Shown here: in pieces, positions 1 to 7,220 of the stretch | How positions within the stretch are numbered: the first letter of the stretch is position 1 | How the letters are laid out: the number at the start of each line of letters is the position of its first letter | NCBI GenBank assembly: GCA_000226015.1 | Contig: JH152823.1 | Location: forward strand, 402,771 to 425,294 | Length of the DNA: 22,524 nt | Reading direction: 5' to 3' | From: Mnemiopsis leidyi | Taxonomy: Eukaryota > Ctenophora > Tentaculata > Lobata > Bolinopsidae | Notes under the pieces: generated by a model | What the model was told of the DNA's origin: nothing | Seen by the model: only the letters and a program-made list of their open reading frames with translations | Database searches by the model: none | Program-made: the position numbers and the translations under genes

Positions 1-741
1 AAGAGAGAGAGAGATCCCTGTTTATTCCTACGCTTAATCACTGTCCATCAGTATCATTATTGTAACAACATCGATATTTAGGATGGTCATAAGATGCACC
101 CCATGTGGGTTGTTATTCGACAGGCAGAGGGAGCTGGGAGGGCACATGGGTTCACAACAAGTAATTCCCCTGTCTTTGTGTGGTAAGTTAAAATTAAGCA
201 CCCGGCACTAAAAGCGTAACTGCAGGTGTTTCTGCTTGGTATCTGAACAAACCATGACATCGTTAACCTAAGCTCCTTCTCACGTGCTCCTAGTCTTGAA
301 GCATTTGGCTACTAGAAATAGCACCATGCTAATTTATCTTTTTCAGTTCGGTGTGGACGAAAGTTTAAGTCATACACTGGTTTAAAAGTCCACTCGTGCA
401 CAAACATCAGCTCGAACATAACACGCGGTTATTTAGGATGTCAGTACTCGGGACTGAAAGACGCTGGAAACATACCACCGTCATACATTGAGTCAACACG
501 TTAAATGTAAAATGCGGTAAACCATTTACACAGATTTGTCGAATAATCATAAATTAATAGTTAATAGACTAAACATGACAATTAGAAAAAAAGAGCAATA
601 AAAATTATATTAATGATCCAAATGTAGGTAAAATTTCTCGTCGCAGATTTACATTGCTAAACTAAAGTTTAACTTAAATAGTAGTTTCTAAATTTTAGTT
701 TATTTTCATAACATGCTGGTACTTGCTTGTAGAGTTTTCCT
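1..741. other. No confident gene; short GA repeat at the left edge
   Basis: Bases 1-14 are an imperfect GA dinucleotide run cut by the window edge. A 57-codon minus-strand open frame (34-207) is Cys/Pro-rich in its middle and has a possible AG acceptor at its upstream side, but I recognise nothing in it. The remainder is AT-rich with no coding signal. Confidence 0.5.
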
Positions 742-930
742 TTACTGATGCAGTTCATACATGGAGATGCTGGAGTAAAGTCGTTCTACGTCCTGAGGAG
801 ACAACGGTTCGGTAGGTCCAGGTCTACAGTGTACTTCGCATCGTATTTCCTGCTGGGCACCATCTTCCTTGATGTTTGTTGTCAGAGTACCCCGGTCCCC
901 GGGTGAGTTTACAATGCTGAATTTGCTCCT
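742..930 (-). CDS. Terminal-exon-like ORF, unknown product
   Basis: A 62-codon minus-strand frame ends in TAA at 742-744 and opens just after an in-frame TAA at 931-933. It lacks an early Met, so it would be the last exon of a spliced gene; an AG at 919-920 (minus-strand ATTCAG) could be the acceptor. Base composition is clearly richer in GC than the flanks and the predicted peptide has balanced, protein-like composition: a segment NSPGDRGTLTTN, then EIRCEVHC, then PLSPQDVERLYSS before the stop. No catalytic or binding motif is recognised. The gene body would lie to the right on the minus strand, but I found no partner exon there. It may be host sequence or the end of another decayed copy. 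Confidence 0.4.
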   Translation of the reverse strand, partial: RSKFSIVNSPGDRGTLTTNIKEDGAQQEIRCEVHCRPGPTEPLSPQDVERLYSSISMYELHQ

Positions 931-959
931 TTATTAGTGTCATTAAAGGTACTTGCAGG

Positions 960-1376
960 TTGATTTTGCTGCTTTGTCATATTCAGTGCTATTACTTTCA
1001 AAGGAAATATTCAAATATAAATGTAACAAAGATTGTGTTCTTACATAATATCCTCCATGAAGGTCGACTGATAACGAAAACAAATTTGTGGAACGTTTTA
1101 ATGTGCCCTCAACATTACTTAACAAACAGTGCGTGGGCCGTGTTGTCGGTATATCAAGGTAAAACAAAAATTGCTTACGATGTTTTATTTCTCATTTGTT
1201 TGACACCAATGTTGTATTTAAAGATAAAATCAGTTTTACAGATAAATGAATATTACATCAACAAACGTTACATCAAACGTTCAATAAATATTACTTATGG
1301 ACTATTATATCATTACAATAAAACACAGATTTGGATCTGTCGTGGGTACTGCTGTTGTGTGGAGACGTGGAGATAA
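960..1376 (+). other. Long AT-rich open frame, probably not a gene
   Basis: A 138-codon open frame rich in Ile, Tyr, Asn and Lys, ending inside the 2A-encoding segment but in a different frame. It has no recognisable motif. An ORF of this length is only mildly unexpected at this AT content, so I treat it as a likely chance frame. The surrounding 945-1320 holds nothing else that I can support. Confidence 0.2.
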
Positions 1377-1405
1377 ACCCAGGACCTCACTTTACGGACT
1401 GCAAT
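1322..1405 (+). CDS. 2A-like (StopGo) leader exon, locus 1
   Basis: The frame opens after a TAA at 1319-1321 and encodes a hydrophobic stretch VLLLC followed by GDVEINPGP at 1361-1387. This matches the D(V/I)ExNPGP consensus of 2A peptides, which cause ribosomes to skip the final Gly-Pro bond. In sea urchin, amphioxus and mollusc genomes such peptides are known at the N-terminus of non-LTR retrotransposon ORFs and of some host proteins. A preceding AG (1327-1328) could be an acceptor. After the 2A, six codons (HFTDCN) lead to GTTAGT at 1406, a plausible splice donor in phase 0. No start Met is visible in frame, so either an upstream exon is missing or the copy is broken. Confidence 0.7.
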
Positions 1406-1561
1406 GTTAGTTTTTATTGTTTTGTTTGATTTTCATAATTAATGTACCGTCGTCTGTGCCTTTCTTGAGTTATAAATTGTAAGTAAGTAGGCAATAAATT
1501 TACACCCGAATTCAACTTATGTATATTACTTATTTTTTGCCAGCTTGATATTTGTTCTCAG
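1406..1561 (+). other. Candidate phase-0 intron between 2A and SGNH exons
   Basis: A 156-nt stretch begins GTTAGT and ends TTCTCAG. It is T-rich with stop codons in all frames. It separates the 2A leader from an SGNH block I, and joining its edges keeps the frame (...DCN then VAVISDS...). A gap of comparable size with the same phase lies at the equivalent place in locus 2 (7093-7220). This is inferred from sequence only. Confidence 0.45.
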
Positions 1562-1812
1562 GTCGCTGTAATATCGGATAGTATACAGAAATATTTTTGA
1601 GTACTGTGAGGCCTGGAAGAAGACATGACAGCTCATACAACAACAGCTACGCCGGAGTTCTAGACTGTGCACTCCCTGGAGACACAGTGACACGAATGAC
1701 GGACAGAATTAACAATTTTATGGGGTCCAACAGGTATGTTGATCGATGCATGATGTTTATTCATCGCCAAAATCGCTCCGAAATAGACTTCAATACTTTT
1801 CGGGTGTTTTGA
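1562..1812 (+). pseudogene. SGNH/GDSL-like hydrolase domain, N-terminal half, frameshifted
   Basis: Right after the AG at 1560-1561 the frame reads VAVISDSIQKYF, matching the first beta strand and block I (GDS-like, here SDS, so Gly is replaced) of SGNH hydrolases. A stop follows at 1598. The continuation is in the next frame from 1597: it reads VRPGRR, then a segment with PGDTVTRMTDRIN and NRYVDRCMMFI, which looks like the helix and the strand before block III (GxND). At block III the sequence reads HRQN, so the motif is not intact. The Asp-His block V is absent. Joined to the 2A leader by the candidate intron, this resembles the esterase part described for CR1-type retrotransposon ORF1 proteins. 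It is broken, and the domain call depends on the block I match and its position. Confidence 0.5.
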
Positions 1813-2330
1813 ATTGTACCGTTCTGTCCAACACTGATAACACTTTATTGTCAAGAGTCAGGAGAAAACAATTTATCAGGCAAGGTCGATCATCATCTCA
1901 TGTTTTGTTATTTGACAGTGAGAAATATGTTTACAACAGAGCAACTGAATTCATGGAACCTATTCCAATTGAGGAAGAGCCCCTTCTCGTGCATATTCTC
2001 GATGTTGTCAATCAAAGGTTGTCCACACATTTTAACAGTATTCTGGTAAACTTTTATGCAAACAGCGACACTTCACTGCCTTATCACAAGGATGACGAGA
2101 GAAGATTGGATAAGTCGGTACCCATCGCCACTATCTCCATCGGTGCCACTCGTTACATGGAGTTTGCGAGGTCGAAGTCGTCAAATCCGGTTCATAGGCA
2201 GCAGCTCATATCAAATTCTCTTTTTGTCATGGATCTGTCTACTCAGATTTCTTATTTCCATCGCATAGCTCGGGCGCCTCTTCCCATCATAGAAAGGAAC
2301 ACCGTTTTAGCCTTACTTTCAGAAGGTTAA
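1746..2330 (+). CDS. AlkB-like 2OG-Fe(II) dioxygenase domain
   Basis: A 194-codon frame, much longer than chance predicts here. It shows the AlkB/ALKBH2-type pattern: FNSILVNFY (96-104), then HKDDE with iron ligands His114 and Asp116, then PIATISIGATRYMEF (126-140), a strand SLFVMDL, distal His172 (YFHR) and Arg184 twelve residues later. Family members oxidatively remove alkyl groups from nucleic-acid bases using Fe(II) and 2-oxoglutarate. The usual C-terminal R-x5-R (RVNLTFR-like) is incomplete: only the first Arg is present before the TAA. The annotated Met at 1746 is the first in frame after a TGA, but the domain could equally begin in the overlapping SGNH frame with a frameshift between 1740 and 1810. 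Past the stop the same frame continues into a Pro/Ser/Thr-rich stretch. Probably a mobile or multicopy gene's domain rather than a cellular ALKBH gene; activity is uncertain. Confidence 0.72.
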   Translation: MHDVYSSPKSLRNRLQYFSGVLNCTVLSNTDNTLLSRVRRKQFIRQGRSSSHVLLFDSEKYVYNRATEFMEPIPIEEEPLLVHILDVVNQRLSTHFNSILVNFYANSDTSLPYHKDDERRLDKSVPIATISIGATRYMEFARSKSSNPVHRQQLISNSLFVMDLSTQISYFHRIARAPLPIIERNTVLALLSEG

Positions 2331-2525
2331 CTCCGACAGTCGACACCTGATCCGGCTAATACTTCATCTTCTCAACCTACTGTTGCTCCACCACCTGATC
2401 TGCCTTCTGCTTCATCTTCTCGAACTGCTGCCATGGCTCCGACACCTGAACTGCACTCTGCTTCATCTCATCCAGTAACTGATCCCCCGTCATCATCTGA
2501 TCCATTTACTTTAACTTCTTGGTAA
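2331..2525 (+). pseudogene. Pro/Ser/Thr-rich linker in frame with the AlkB ORF
   Basis: Reading through the TAA at 2328-2330 in the same frame gives about 64 codons rich in Pro, Ser, Thr and Ala with repeated patches such as PDLPSASSS and PELHSASS, ending at TAA 2523-2525. The other two frames hold stops early or read as Leu/His repeats, so this frame looks like the original one. It resembles a disordered linker C-terminal to the dioxygenase domain, separated by a single stop codon. It ends at the very point where the first PIN-like fragment begins, in another frame. Confidence 0.45.
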
Positions 2526-2930
2526 GGACAGGAGATACGGACGTCATCATATTGACGGGTCACATGAAACTCATACTACAGCAGCACTCTTCCTGCCAAG
2601 TCACAGTATTGTTCTGTACACCAACTTGCCGTGACTACATCGATGTAAACAAATTAGCTAACTGGATAGGGCTCGACTGCTGTATGGGATCCATGCTCCT
2701 CTATACGTTTACCGGATGTGATGCCAGCCCATCTTTTTCTTTTCATGGATAAGTGGATCTGCGACACGATATTTGAGCAGCTTTGTAGATATCCCGAATC
2801 ACTTAGCATGGAGAATCTCAATAAAATGATTCGCTTCATATCGAAAGGCTGCGGGGTCGGAATAAGCAAAGAGGTCGAGGAAGATCCTCTTCATCAATTG
2901 ACCAAATATCTAATAAGCTTAATTCATTAA
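2516..2930 (+). pseudogene. PIN/FEN1-like domain fragment, copy 1
   Basis: The frame from 2519 reads VRTGDTDVIILTGH, then YIDVNKLANWIG and YTFTGCDASPSF. These are hallmarks of a domain common in cnidarian and mollusc genomes whose usual order is an EADTR-type motif, a TxDTDV strand, IDxxxLA and FTGCDTxS. The spaced acidic residues suggest a PIN/FEN1-type nuclease fold, which is an inference. The EAD motif found upstream of copies 2 and 3 is missing here, replaced by the AlkB/PST sequence. After a stop near 2752 another frame (2718-2930) continues with WICDTIFEQLC and a conserved patch PESLSMENLNKMIR, so a frameshift separates the two parts. Nucleotide identity to the other copies is very high over 2520-2750. 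Confidence 0.55.
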
Positions 2931-3479
2931 AATTGTTTATCTAGGTTACCCTGGCCTTAGACATAACCTACTAATGATATACATTTCATGCATCAATTGT
3001 AATAATCAATTATTGAATATGTAGTGTTGTATAATATGATTTTAAGGTTTACTCTTGATTCAATTTGATCCAATTAACCAATTAGTGATAACCATCGGTT
3101 ACAAAACATCTTAGAACTCGAACAACAAGGAGAACAATGGCGACTACAATGGAATATATATTTTTAGAATTCTAAATCGGTTTTCCACTGAGTTTCAGGT
3201 GAATGCGTGCTACGGAAGCACGTAAAGTAGCTGCGATTTTTTTACGATCCACTTGGCAATTACACCAAGACTACATGATTTTAAAAATTATGAATTCTTC
3301 AGGTATGATGTTTAAAATCCCTTGAAGCCAGGATCACCATCTTCTGGTACCCAATTGAACATCAACCACGATCTGCACCTCAGTCCCGGTTTCCTTTCTG
3401 CACTGTTCTCCAACCGTTAGAATAAGTCGCAGTTTTACTTTTATCGGCTCAACATATCTCCCCAACTCTTCTTTTTACC
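2931..3479. other. No gene seen; spacer between PIN-like copies 1 and 2
   Basis: AT-rich DNA without a supported frame. A short segment near 3195-3220 (TTCAGGTGAATGCG) recurs at about 3909-3922 after copy 2, indicating that the spacers share ancestry. A small CGTGCT/AGCACG stem lies near 3205-3222. Confidence 0.5.
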
Positions 3480-3922
3480 ATTACAGACAAGGACAAAACA
3501 ATTGGCCGGCTATCCGCGTCCTGCAATCACTAAGAGGTGGATTATCGCATCATAAAATTTCTCCTAGTCCGACAGCCGGGGAAAATACCCGGTTCTTGAT
3601 GAGGACCGGAGATACGGACGTTATCATATTGACGGGTCACATGAAACTCATACTACAGCAGCACTCTTCCTGCCAAGTCACAGTATTGTCTTATTGTTCT
3701 GTACACCAACTTTCCGTGACTACATCGATGTGAACAAATTAGCTAACTGGATAGGGCTCCACTGCTGTATGGGATCCATGCTCCTCTATAAGTATACCGG
3801 CTGTGATGCCAGCCCATCTTTTTCTTTTCACGGTAAATCTATTGGAGATTAGAGATCCCAAATCACTTAACATGGAGAATTTCAATAAAATCATTCGCCT
3901 AAATGAAATTCAGGTGAATGCG
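3480..3922 (+). pseudogene. PIN/FEN1-like domain fragment, copy 2
   Basis: Homology to copy 3 starts at about 3480 behind a pyrimidine-rich tract ending ACAG, a plausible splice acceptor. The 5' part corresponds to the segment that in copy 3 encodes NHLEADYRIIKFL, the EAD motif of the family. The TGDTDV region at about 3605-3640 matches copies 1 and 3 almost base for base, but an extra 8 nt (TCTTATTG, about 3688-3695) next to an identical-looking stretch shifts the frame. A deletion after the TGCD region joins it to a patch reading DPKSLNMENFNKIIR, homologous to PESLSMENLNKMIR of copy 1. The short frame at 3803 is a remnant in another phase. Non-functional. Confidence 0.55.
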
Positions 3923-3989
3923 GGTTTCTTTTATGCTACAGAAACGACTAGAAACCTTAACATCTCATTTGCCTTCGTATGTCTTTAAA

Positions 3990-4300
3990 TTCCCTGTTAA
4001 TGCATTACCATCGTCAATATTATCATCATTAATCAACAAAATAACTTAACTTAACTTCACTTATGTGGTGCACGGCATTTTTAAACTCGTGTACACGACA
4101 GACTTTTAAACATCACTGGCCAAATGGTAAATTCAAACAAATTGTTTGGATTAAGTGTCAATGTTTACTTTTTATTTTATCACATCCATTTTGTAACACT
4201 TTTTCTTCTCTCTTATCTGTAGCTACATTTTCTTATCTCACTTAACTTTAACTTATAATGCTAGTAGACACGTCAGCACCTTTATTAACAACAAAGAATT
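3990..4300. other. No gene seen between PIN-like copies 2 and 3
   Basis: AT-rich spacer; the 60-codon open frame at 4063 has no motif and looks like chance. Confidence 0.45.
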
Positions 4301-4305
4301 TTATC

Positions 4306-4691
4306 ATTACTGACAAGGACAAAACAATTGGCCGGCTATCCCCGTCCTGCAATCACTTAGAGGCTGATTATCGCATCATAAAATTCCTCATAGTCTGACA
4401 GCCGGGGGAAATACCCGGTTTTTGGTGAGGACAGGAGATACGGACGTTATCATATTGACGGGTCACATGAAACTCATACTACAGCAGCACTCTTCCTGCC
4501 AAGTAACAGTAGTGTTCTGTACACCAACTTGCCGTGACTACATCGATGTGAACAAATTAGCTAACTGGATAGGGCTCGACTGCTGTATGGGATCCATGCT
4601 CCTCTATACGTTTACCGGATGTGATGCCAGCCCATCTTTTTCTTTTGACGGTAAATCTATTGAAAAATATTTGGTCAGGATGTGTCATTGA
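4306..4691 (+). pseudogene. PIN/FEN1-like domain fragment, copy 3
   Basis: The most complete copy. An upstream frame (about 4313-4399) gives DKDKTIGRLSPSCNHLEADY and RIIKFLIV before a stop; the main frame from 4422 gives VRTGDTDVIIL, YIDVNKLANW, YTFTGCDASPSFSFDG and then KSIEKYLVRMCH before TGA at 4689-4691. The order EAD, TGDTDV, IDVNKLA, TGCD matches the family, though a frameshift lies between the EAD and TGDTDV parts. It lacks the downstream PESLSMEN patch of copies 1 and 2. About 825 bp separates it from copy 2 and about 1,900 bp from copy 1. The near identity indicates recent local duplication. Function of the parent family is unknown; the nuclease-fold assignment is an inference. Confidence 0.55.
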
Positions 4692-5158
4692 ATGGAGCAG
4701 GGGAGTGGAGGACAGTCTAGAAATTGTACTTGACGATAAAATTAGATATCTCCTCACTACGAATAAAATAAGGTAAGATTAAGGTAAATTAGTAATGGTA
4801 TTTAATATCAAAGTTTCAGTGAAATGAAAAGATCTAGCAAAGATTCTATTACATTGCATTTGATGAAAATAGATTAGTTCTCTGCGTAAAATGTTAGTTA
4901 GAAAGTTGTTAATTTAGAGAAGGAGATGCATTTCCGATAGTCTCCCACTACACATCCGGTAGCTGGGAAAAAAGTAAGTTTCCAAAGCGTCAAATGATAT
5001 CAATATGTCATTAAAATGTCGATTTGTTCTCTTGATCTTACTTTGAAGTTGATGAACATACAAGAAAAATTTTTTCCACCCAGCTTGGTTTTCGAGGTAA
5101 TAAATTGTTATACGTTTGTGAGTAATGAAGTTTCGGTTACTTATTTTGTTTCCTACAG
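4692..5158. other. No gene seen
   Basis: AT-rich DNA. A T-rich tract ending TTTCCTACAG at 5149-5158 is a good splice-acceptor candidate for the interrupted exon that follows. Confidence 0.45.
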
Positions 5159-5205
5159 TCAAAGGCGTCCCACCAGATCCTGGGTCAGGAAGTTCAGAGG
5201 AGGAT

Positions 5206-5364
5206 GGGGGTATAGGACTCTAGGTCGGGGGACTCAAGGTCGGGGGACTGTAGGTCGGCGGCTGCAAACCAGGGTGGACTCTAGGTCGGGAGATCCCCAC
5301 AGGGTGGACTCTAGGTCGGGAGACCTAATTGAATACTACGCTGAATAGATAGCATGCATGTCGC
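5206..5364 (+). repeat. Left inverted arm of the foldback element
   Basis: Contains GACTCTAGGTCGGG-like units near 5216, 5230, 5244, 5276 and 5305, separated by GGCGGCTGCAAACC and GATCCCCACAG spacers that reappear in inverse orientation in the right arm. Confidence 0.8.
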
Positions 5365-5376
5365 ATGCTGGCGGAA

Positions 5377-5586
5377 GTTGTTGGTCCTACCCATGCCGAT
5401 CTCCACTCTGTCAGTCTGGTTCCACGTCTCCGGAGGGAAACGTGCCCGTCTGCCGCTGACTCCGCTGATCCAAGTCCTCTCGAAGTAGCCAAGAAAGGAG
5501 TCCAGGTCGAGGGTGTCAGGGATGGATTCTGCGATGGTGGCGAAAACATCAGGCACATCAGAGACAGGGACCATGGCGAGCATCAT
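5377..5586 (-). pseudogene. MULE transposase C-terminal fragment
   Basis: Reading leftward from 5586 the frame gives LAMVPVSDVPDVFATIAE, then YFERTWI (residues 34-40), FPPETWN (50-56) and GRTNN (66-70). These are the typical landmarks of the C-terminal part of MULE transposases (YFE.TWIG, FP...WN, RTNN.EGWH) found with FLYWCH fingers in invertebrate genomes. The final EGWH part is lost: after RTNN the frame runs into the left inverted arm within about five codons. Upstream it is fused to the FLYWCH remnant, the DDE catalytic domain being deleted. Not functional by itself. Confidence 0.72.
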
Positions 5587-5610
5587 CAGTCTGCTCGAAG
5601 TCCATCATCA

Positions 5611-5712
5611 TCACTTACAGCTCCGTTTGACACACCTCCAAGCTTGTCTCCCATCTGTCAAAGGTTTACCATCTCTTGAGTATCGGAAGCCGGCATTGAG
5701 GAGGGGATCACA
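5611..5712 (-). pseudogene. FLYWCH zinc-finger remnant of the transposase
   Basis: A 33-codon minus-strand frame between stops reads GFRYSRDGKPLTDGRQ, then AWRCVKRSC. This matches the G(Y/F)xY...W(R)C...C pattern of FLYWCH zinc fingers, which bind DNA at the N-terminus of many animal MULE transposases. The pairing Cys and His residues downstream are missing because the sequence stops and joins the C-terminal fragment. Its order and strand relative to the C-terminal piece are those of the parent gene. Confidence 0.6.
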
Positions 5713-5821
5713 TCACGGGCCCTGATCACATGGCTCCCGACCTAGAGTCCACCCTGTGGGGATCTCCCGACCTAGAGTCTACCCTTGTAACTCTTTGTCA
5801 CAAACTATAAACTTGATATAA

Positions 5822-5983
5822 GCGACATGCATGCTATCTAATCAGCGTAGCTTGCAATAAGGTCTCCCGACCTAGAGTCCACCCTGAGCTGTGGGGATCT
5901 CCCGACCTAGAGTCCACCCTTGTTTGCAGCCGCCGACCTACAGTCCCCCGACCTAGAGTCCCCCGACCCAGAGTCCGGCCCCC
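5822..5983 (-). repeat. Right inverted arm of the foldback element
   Basis: Reverse complement of the left arm, including GCGACATGCATGCTATC at the inner edge, CAGCGTAG, and repeated CCCGACCTAGAGTCC units outward to CCCCC at 5983. It carries one more subrepeat near the tip than the left arm. Confidence 0.8.
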
Positions 5984-6050
5984 GAGGATTTGGTAAACCT
6001 AACGAGAACTCGTGGCCAAACCAGTGCTCAGAGAAGTGAAACAGGTTGAC

Positions 6051-6670
6051 AATTCTATTATTTGTTAGAATCTGAACAATAAAAAGTAGAATGTCTGACT
6101 ATTTACGATAATTACAATTCCTAATTGAATATTCAGTACTACAGCAGATTGCAGATAATTTATACTACTACATAAATTATATTTTTCTATTGGTTTTTGA
6201 TTTATAACTACAGCGCTTTCTTTCGCAAATTTTCTACATATTTCACATCTGCGGATCTTTATAGAAACGACCGAGGTTTTGAGTAATGAACGATCAACCC
6301 TTTCCGGTGACGACGTCCCCGTTTACACAGAAGAGCCCCGACCTACTCCTAGTACCAGTGATATGATACTTAATAAAAAATCCTTTTATTGTGCTGTAGA
6401 GGTTCACACTTGATTACCAGGTAGTGGCAAACTAATTTCGCAAATTTATGTTTATTTTTTCAATTGTTTCACGTTGCAGATTCCCGCTATCAAACTACAG
6501 ATATTAAAGATGTGGACTGCATCTTTTAATGGACGAGATTTATCTTCTCTTGGAATTTTATTGTGTGATTCTAACAAATGTAAATAGTTACTTTGTGCAC
6601 AATATGTATATTTGGCTTCTTTTTCACAGTTCTGTAAATATGTTCAAACACCCCATTTTCGGTGTGCGTT
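6051..6670. other. AT-rich region with weak exon-like pieces
   Basis: One frame around 6256-6414 reads TTEVLSNERSTLSGDD, then VYTEEPRPTPSTSD and ends in TGA; another short frame after CACGTTGCAG (about 6480) reads DSRYQTTDIKDVDCIF to TAA. Both are acidic and Ser/Thr-rich like the interrupted exon at 5159. I cannot name the gene. The open frame at 6529-6711 has no motif. Confidence 0.25.
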
Positions 6671-6870
6671 CTCACTATCTTCGTCCGGACTGTAGTCTTT
6701 GTCCGGGGTAACAGATCAGCGAGAGTGATATTAACCTTGCTGGTCTTGGCCGCCACATGTAACTCCCAGCTGCTGTCACTCCACCGTCCTGTGATTCCGC
6801 CTTGACGCTCTGGACAGTGCTCTGTACTCCGCAGAAGCAGTCCGCTGTTAGTTCCCCGCCATTTAACGCC
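6671..6870 (+). other. Putative 5' leader of 2A/SGNH locus 2
   Basis: GC content rises sharply relative to the flanks and stays high up to the first Met of the 2A frame at 6871. This is typical of the 5' UTR of an element or gene. No promoter motif is claimed. Confidence 0.3.
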
Positions 6871-7092
6871 ATGGTAGCGGTAAGTAACTTAACGACTCAG
6901 CTAGACTGTTACTTGCAGGCTCGGTTCTTATCCATTAGTGATCACAAAATCGTGGCTGTCATTGGGATTGCAGCTGAATGGACTCAGGCACACATGACAC
7001 TGATACTCGTTGGTGATGTCGAGACAAACCCCGGACCCGCACCTTTTACCATCTCATGTGCGGAGACTGCTCCTGTGTACACGGACAAGAAG
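6871..7092 (+). CDS. 2A-like leader exon with start codon, locus 2
   Basis: From ATG 6871 the frame encodes about 74 codons: MVAVSNLTTQLDCYLQARF, a hydrophobic stretch IVAVIGIAA, then MTLILVGDVETNPGP with the 2A core at 7000-7038 (GDVETNPGP). After the predicted skip site it continues APFTISCAETAPVYTDKK to a GTGCGT donor candidate at 7093. The frame is open further upstream (from 6802), so the start is the first Met before the hydrophobic part, not proven. An overlapping +2 frame from 7056 reads CGDCSCVHGQEGALYCYD, which resembles the start of a PHD-type finger (C-x2-C...C-x-D) known after 2A in CR1-type ORF1 proteins. It may be a frameshifted remnant. The leader may act as in other 2A-bearing proteins, releasing the downstream product or exposing a signal-like peptide. 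Confidence 0.7.
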
Positions 7093-7220
7093 GTGCGTTA
7101 TATTGCTATGATATTCGTCTTAAATTATGTATACTAATCTCGCCAAGCTCAAAGGATTTGGAATGGGCTCTAAAATATTTTCACATCATTCTCATCTTGG
7201 TACATTATGCACTATTCCAG
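7093..7220 (+). other. Candidate phase-0 intron between 2A and SGNH exons, locus 2
   Basis: Begins GTGCGT, ends CTATTCCAG, 128 nt. Splicing would join ...TDKK to VLVLGDSMVKHV, giving the natural first beta strand of an SGNH domain. Phase and position agree with locus 1. The alternative is continuous reading in the 7056 frame, which is also open here. Confidence 0.45.

Larger units (their letters stand above)
5206..5983. mobile_element. Mutator-like foldback (non-autonomous MULE) element
   Basis: Long inverted arms at 5206-5364 and 5822-5983 align along their length, from GGGGG...GGACTCTAGGTCGGG at the tips to GATAGCATGCATGTCGC at the inner edge. The arms carry tandem subrepeats of a GACTCTAGGTCGGG-like unit, about five on the left and seven in inverse orientation on the right; two of the latter lie at 5737-5780, inside the arm boundary. 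GAGGAT flanks both ends (5200-5205, 5984-5989) as a candidate 6-bp target duplication; Mutator elements normally make 8-10 bp, so part may have decayed. The interior (5365-5821) is richer in GC than the neighbourhood and encodes two remnants of a FLYWCH-MULE transposase on the minus strand. Non-autonomous because the catalytic core is deleted. Confidence 0.75.
5159..6050 (+). pseudogene. Exon-like segment interrupted by a foldback element
   Basis: Behind the acceptor-like TTTCCTACAG, 5159-5205 reads KGVPPDPGSGSSEED. A 778-bp element then intervenes and the sequence resumes after a GAGGAT duplication at 5984-5989; 5990-6050 keeps the frame as LVNLTRTRG... to TGA at 6048, or stops at a donor-like GTAAAC at 5993. 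The peptide is acidic and Ser-rich. Similar acidic, Ser/Thr-rich exon-like pieces lie at about 6256-6414 and behind CACGTTGCAG at about 6480-6530, and may belong to the same unrecognised gene. Evidence is splice-like sites and composition only. Confidence 0.3.

Noticed and set aside
1660..1854. Minus-strand ORF over the SGNH/AlkB segment
   Set aside because: Shadow of the plus-strand coding sequence.
5016..5348. 110-codon plus-strand ORF rich in Arg/Gly
   Set aside because: Its Arg/Gly half is the translation of the foldback element's left arm; the rest is AT-rich and has no motif.
5365..5725. Plus-strand ORFs (104 and 70 codons) inside the foldback element
   Set aside because: They lie opposite the transposase remnants, whose minus-strand motifs explain the open frames.
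6571..6872. Minus-strand ORFs over the locus 2 leader
   Set aside because: They are opposite a GC-rich leader, lack motifs and overlap a better explained plus-strand locus.
6880..6918. GTAAGT...TTGCAG inside the locus 2 leader, looking like a 39-nt intron
   Set aside because: Too short for a normal animal intron, and the frame is open across it.
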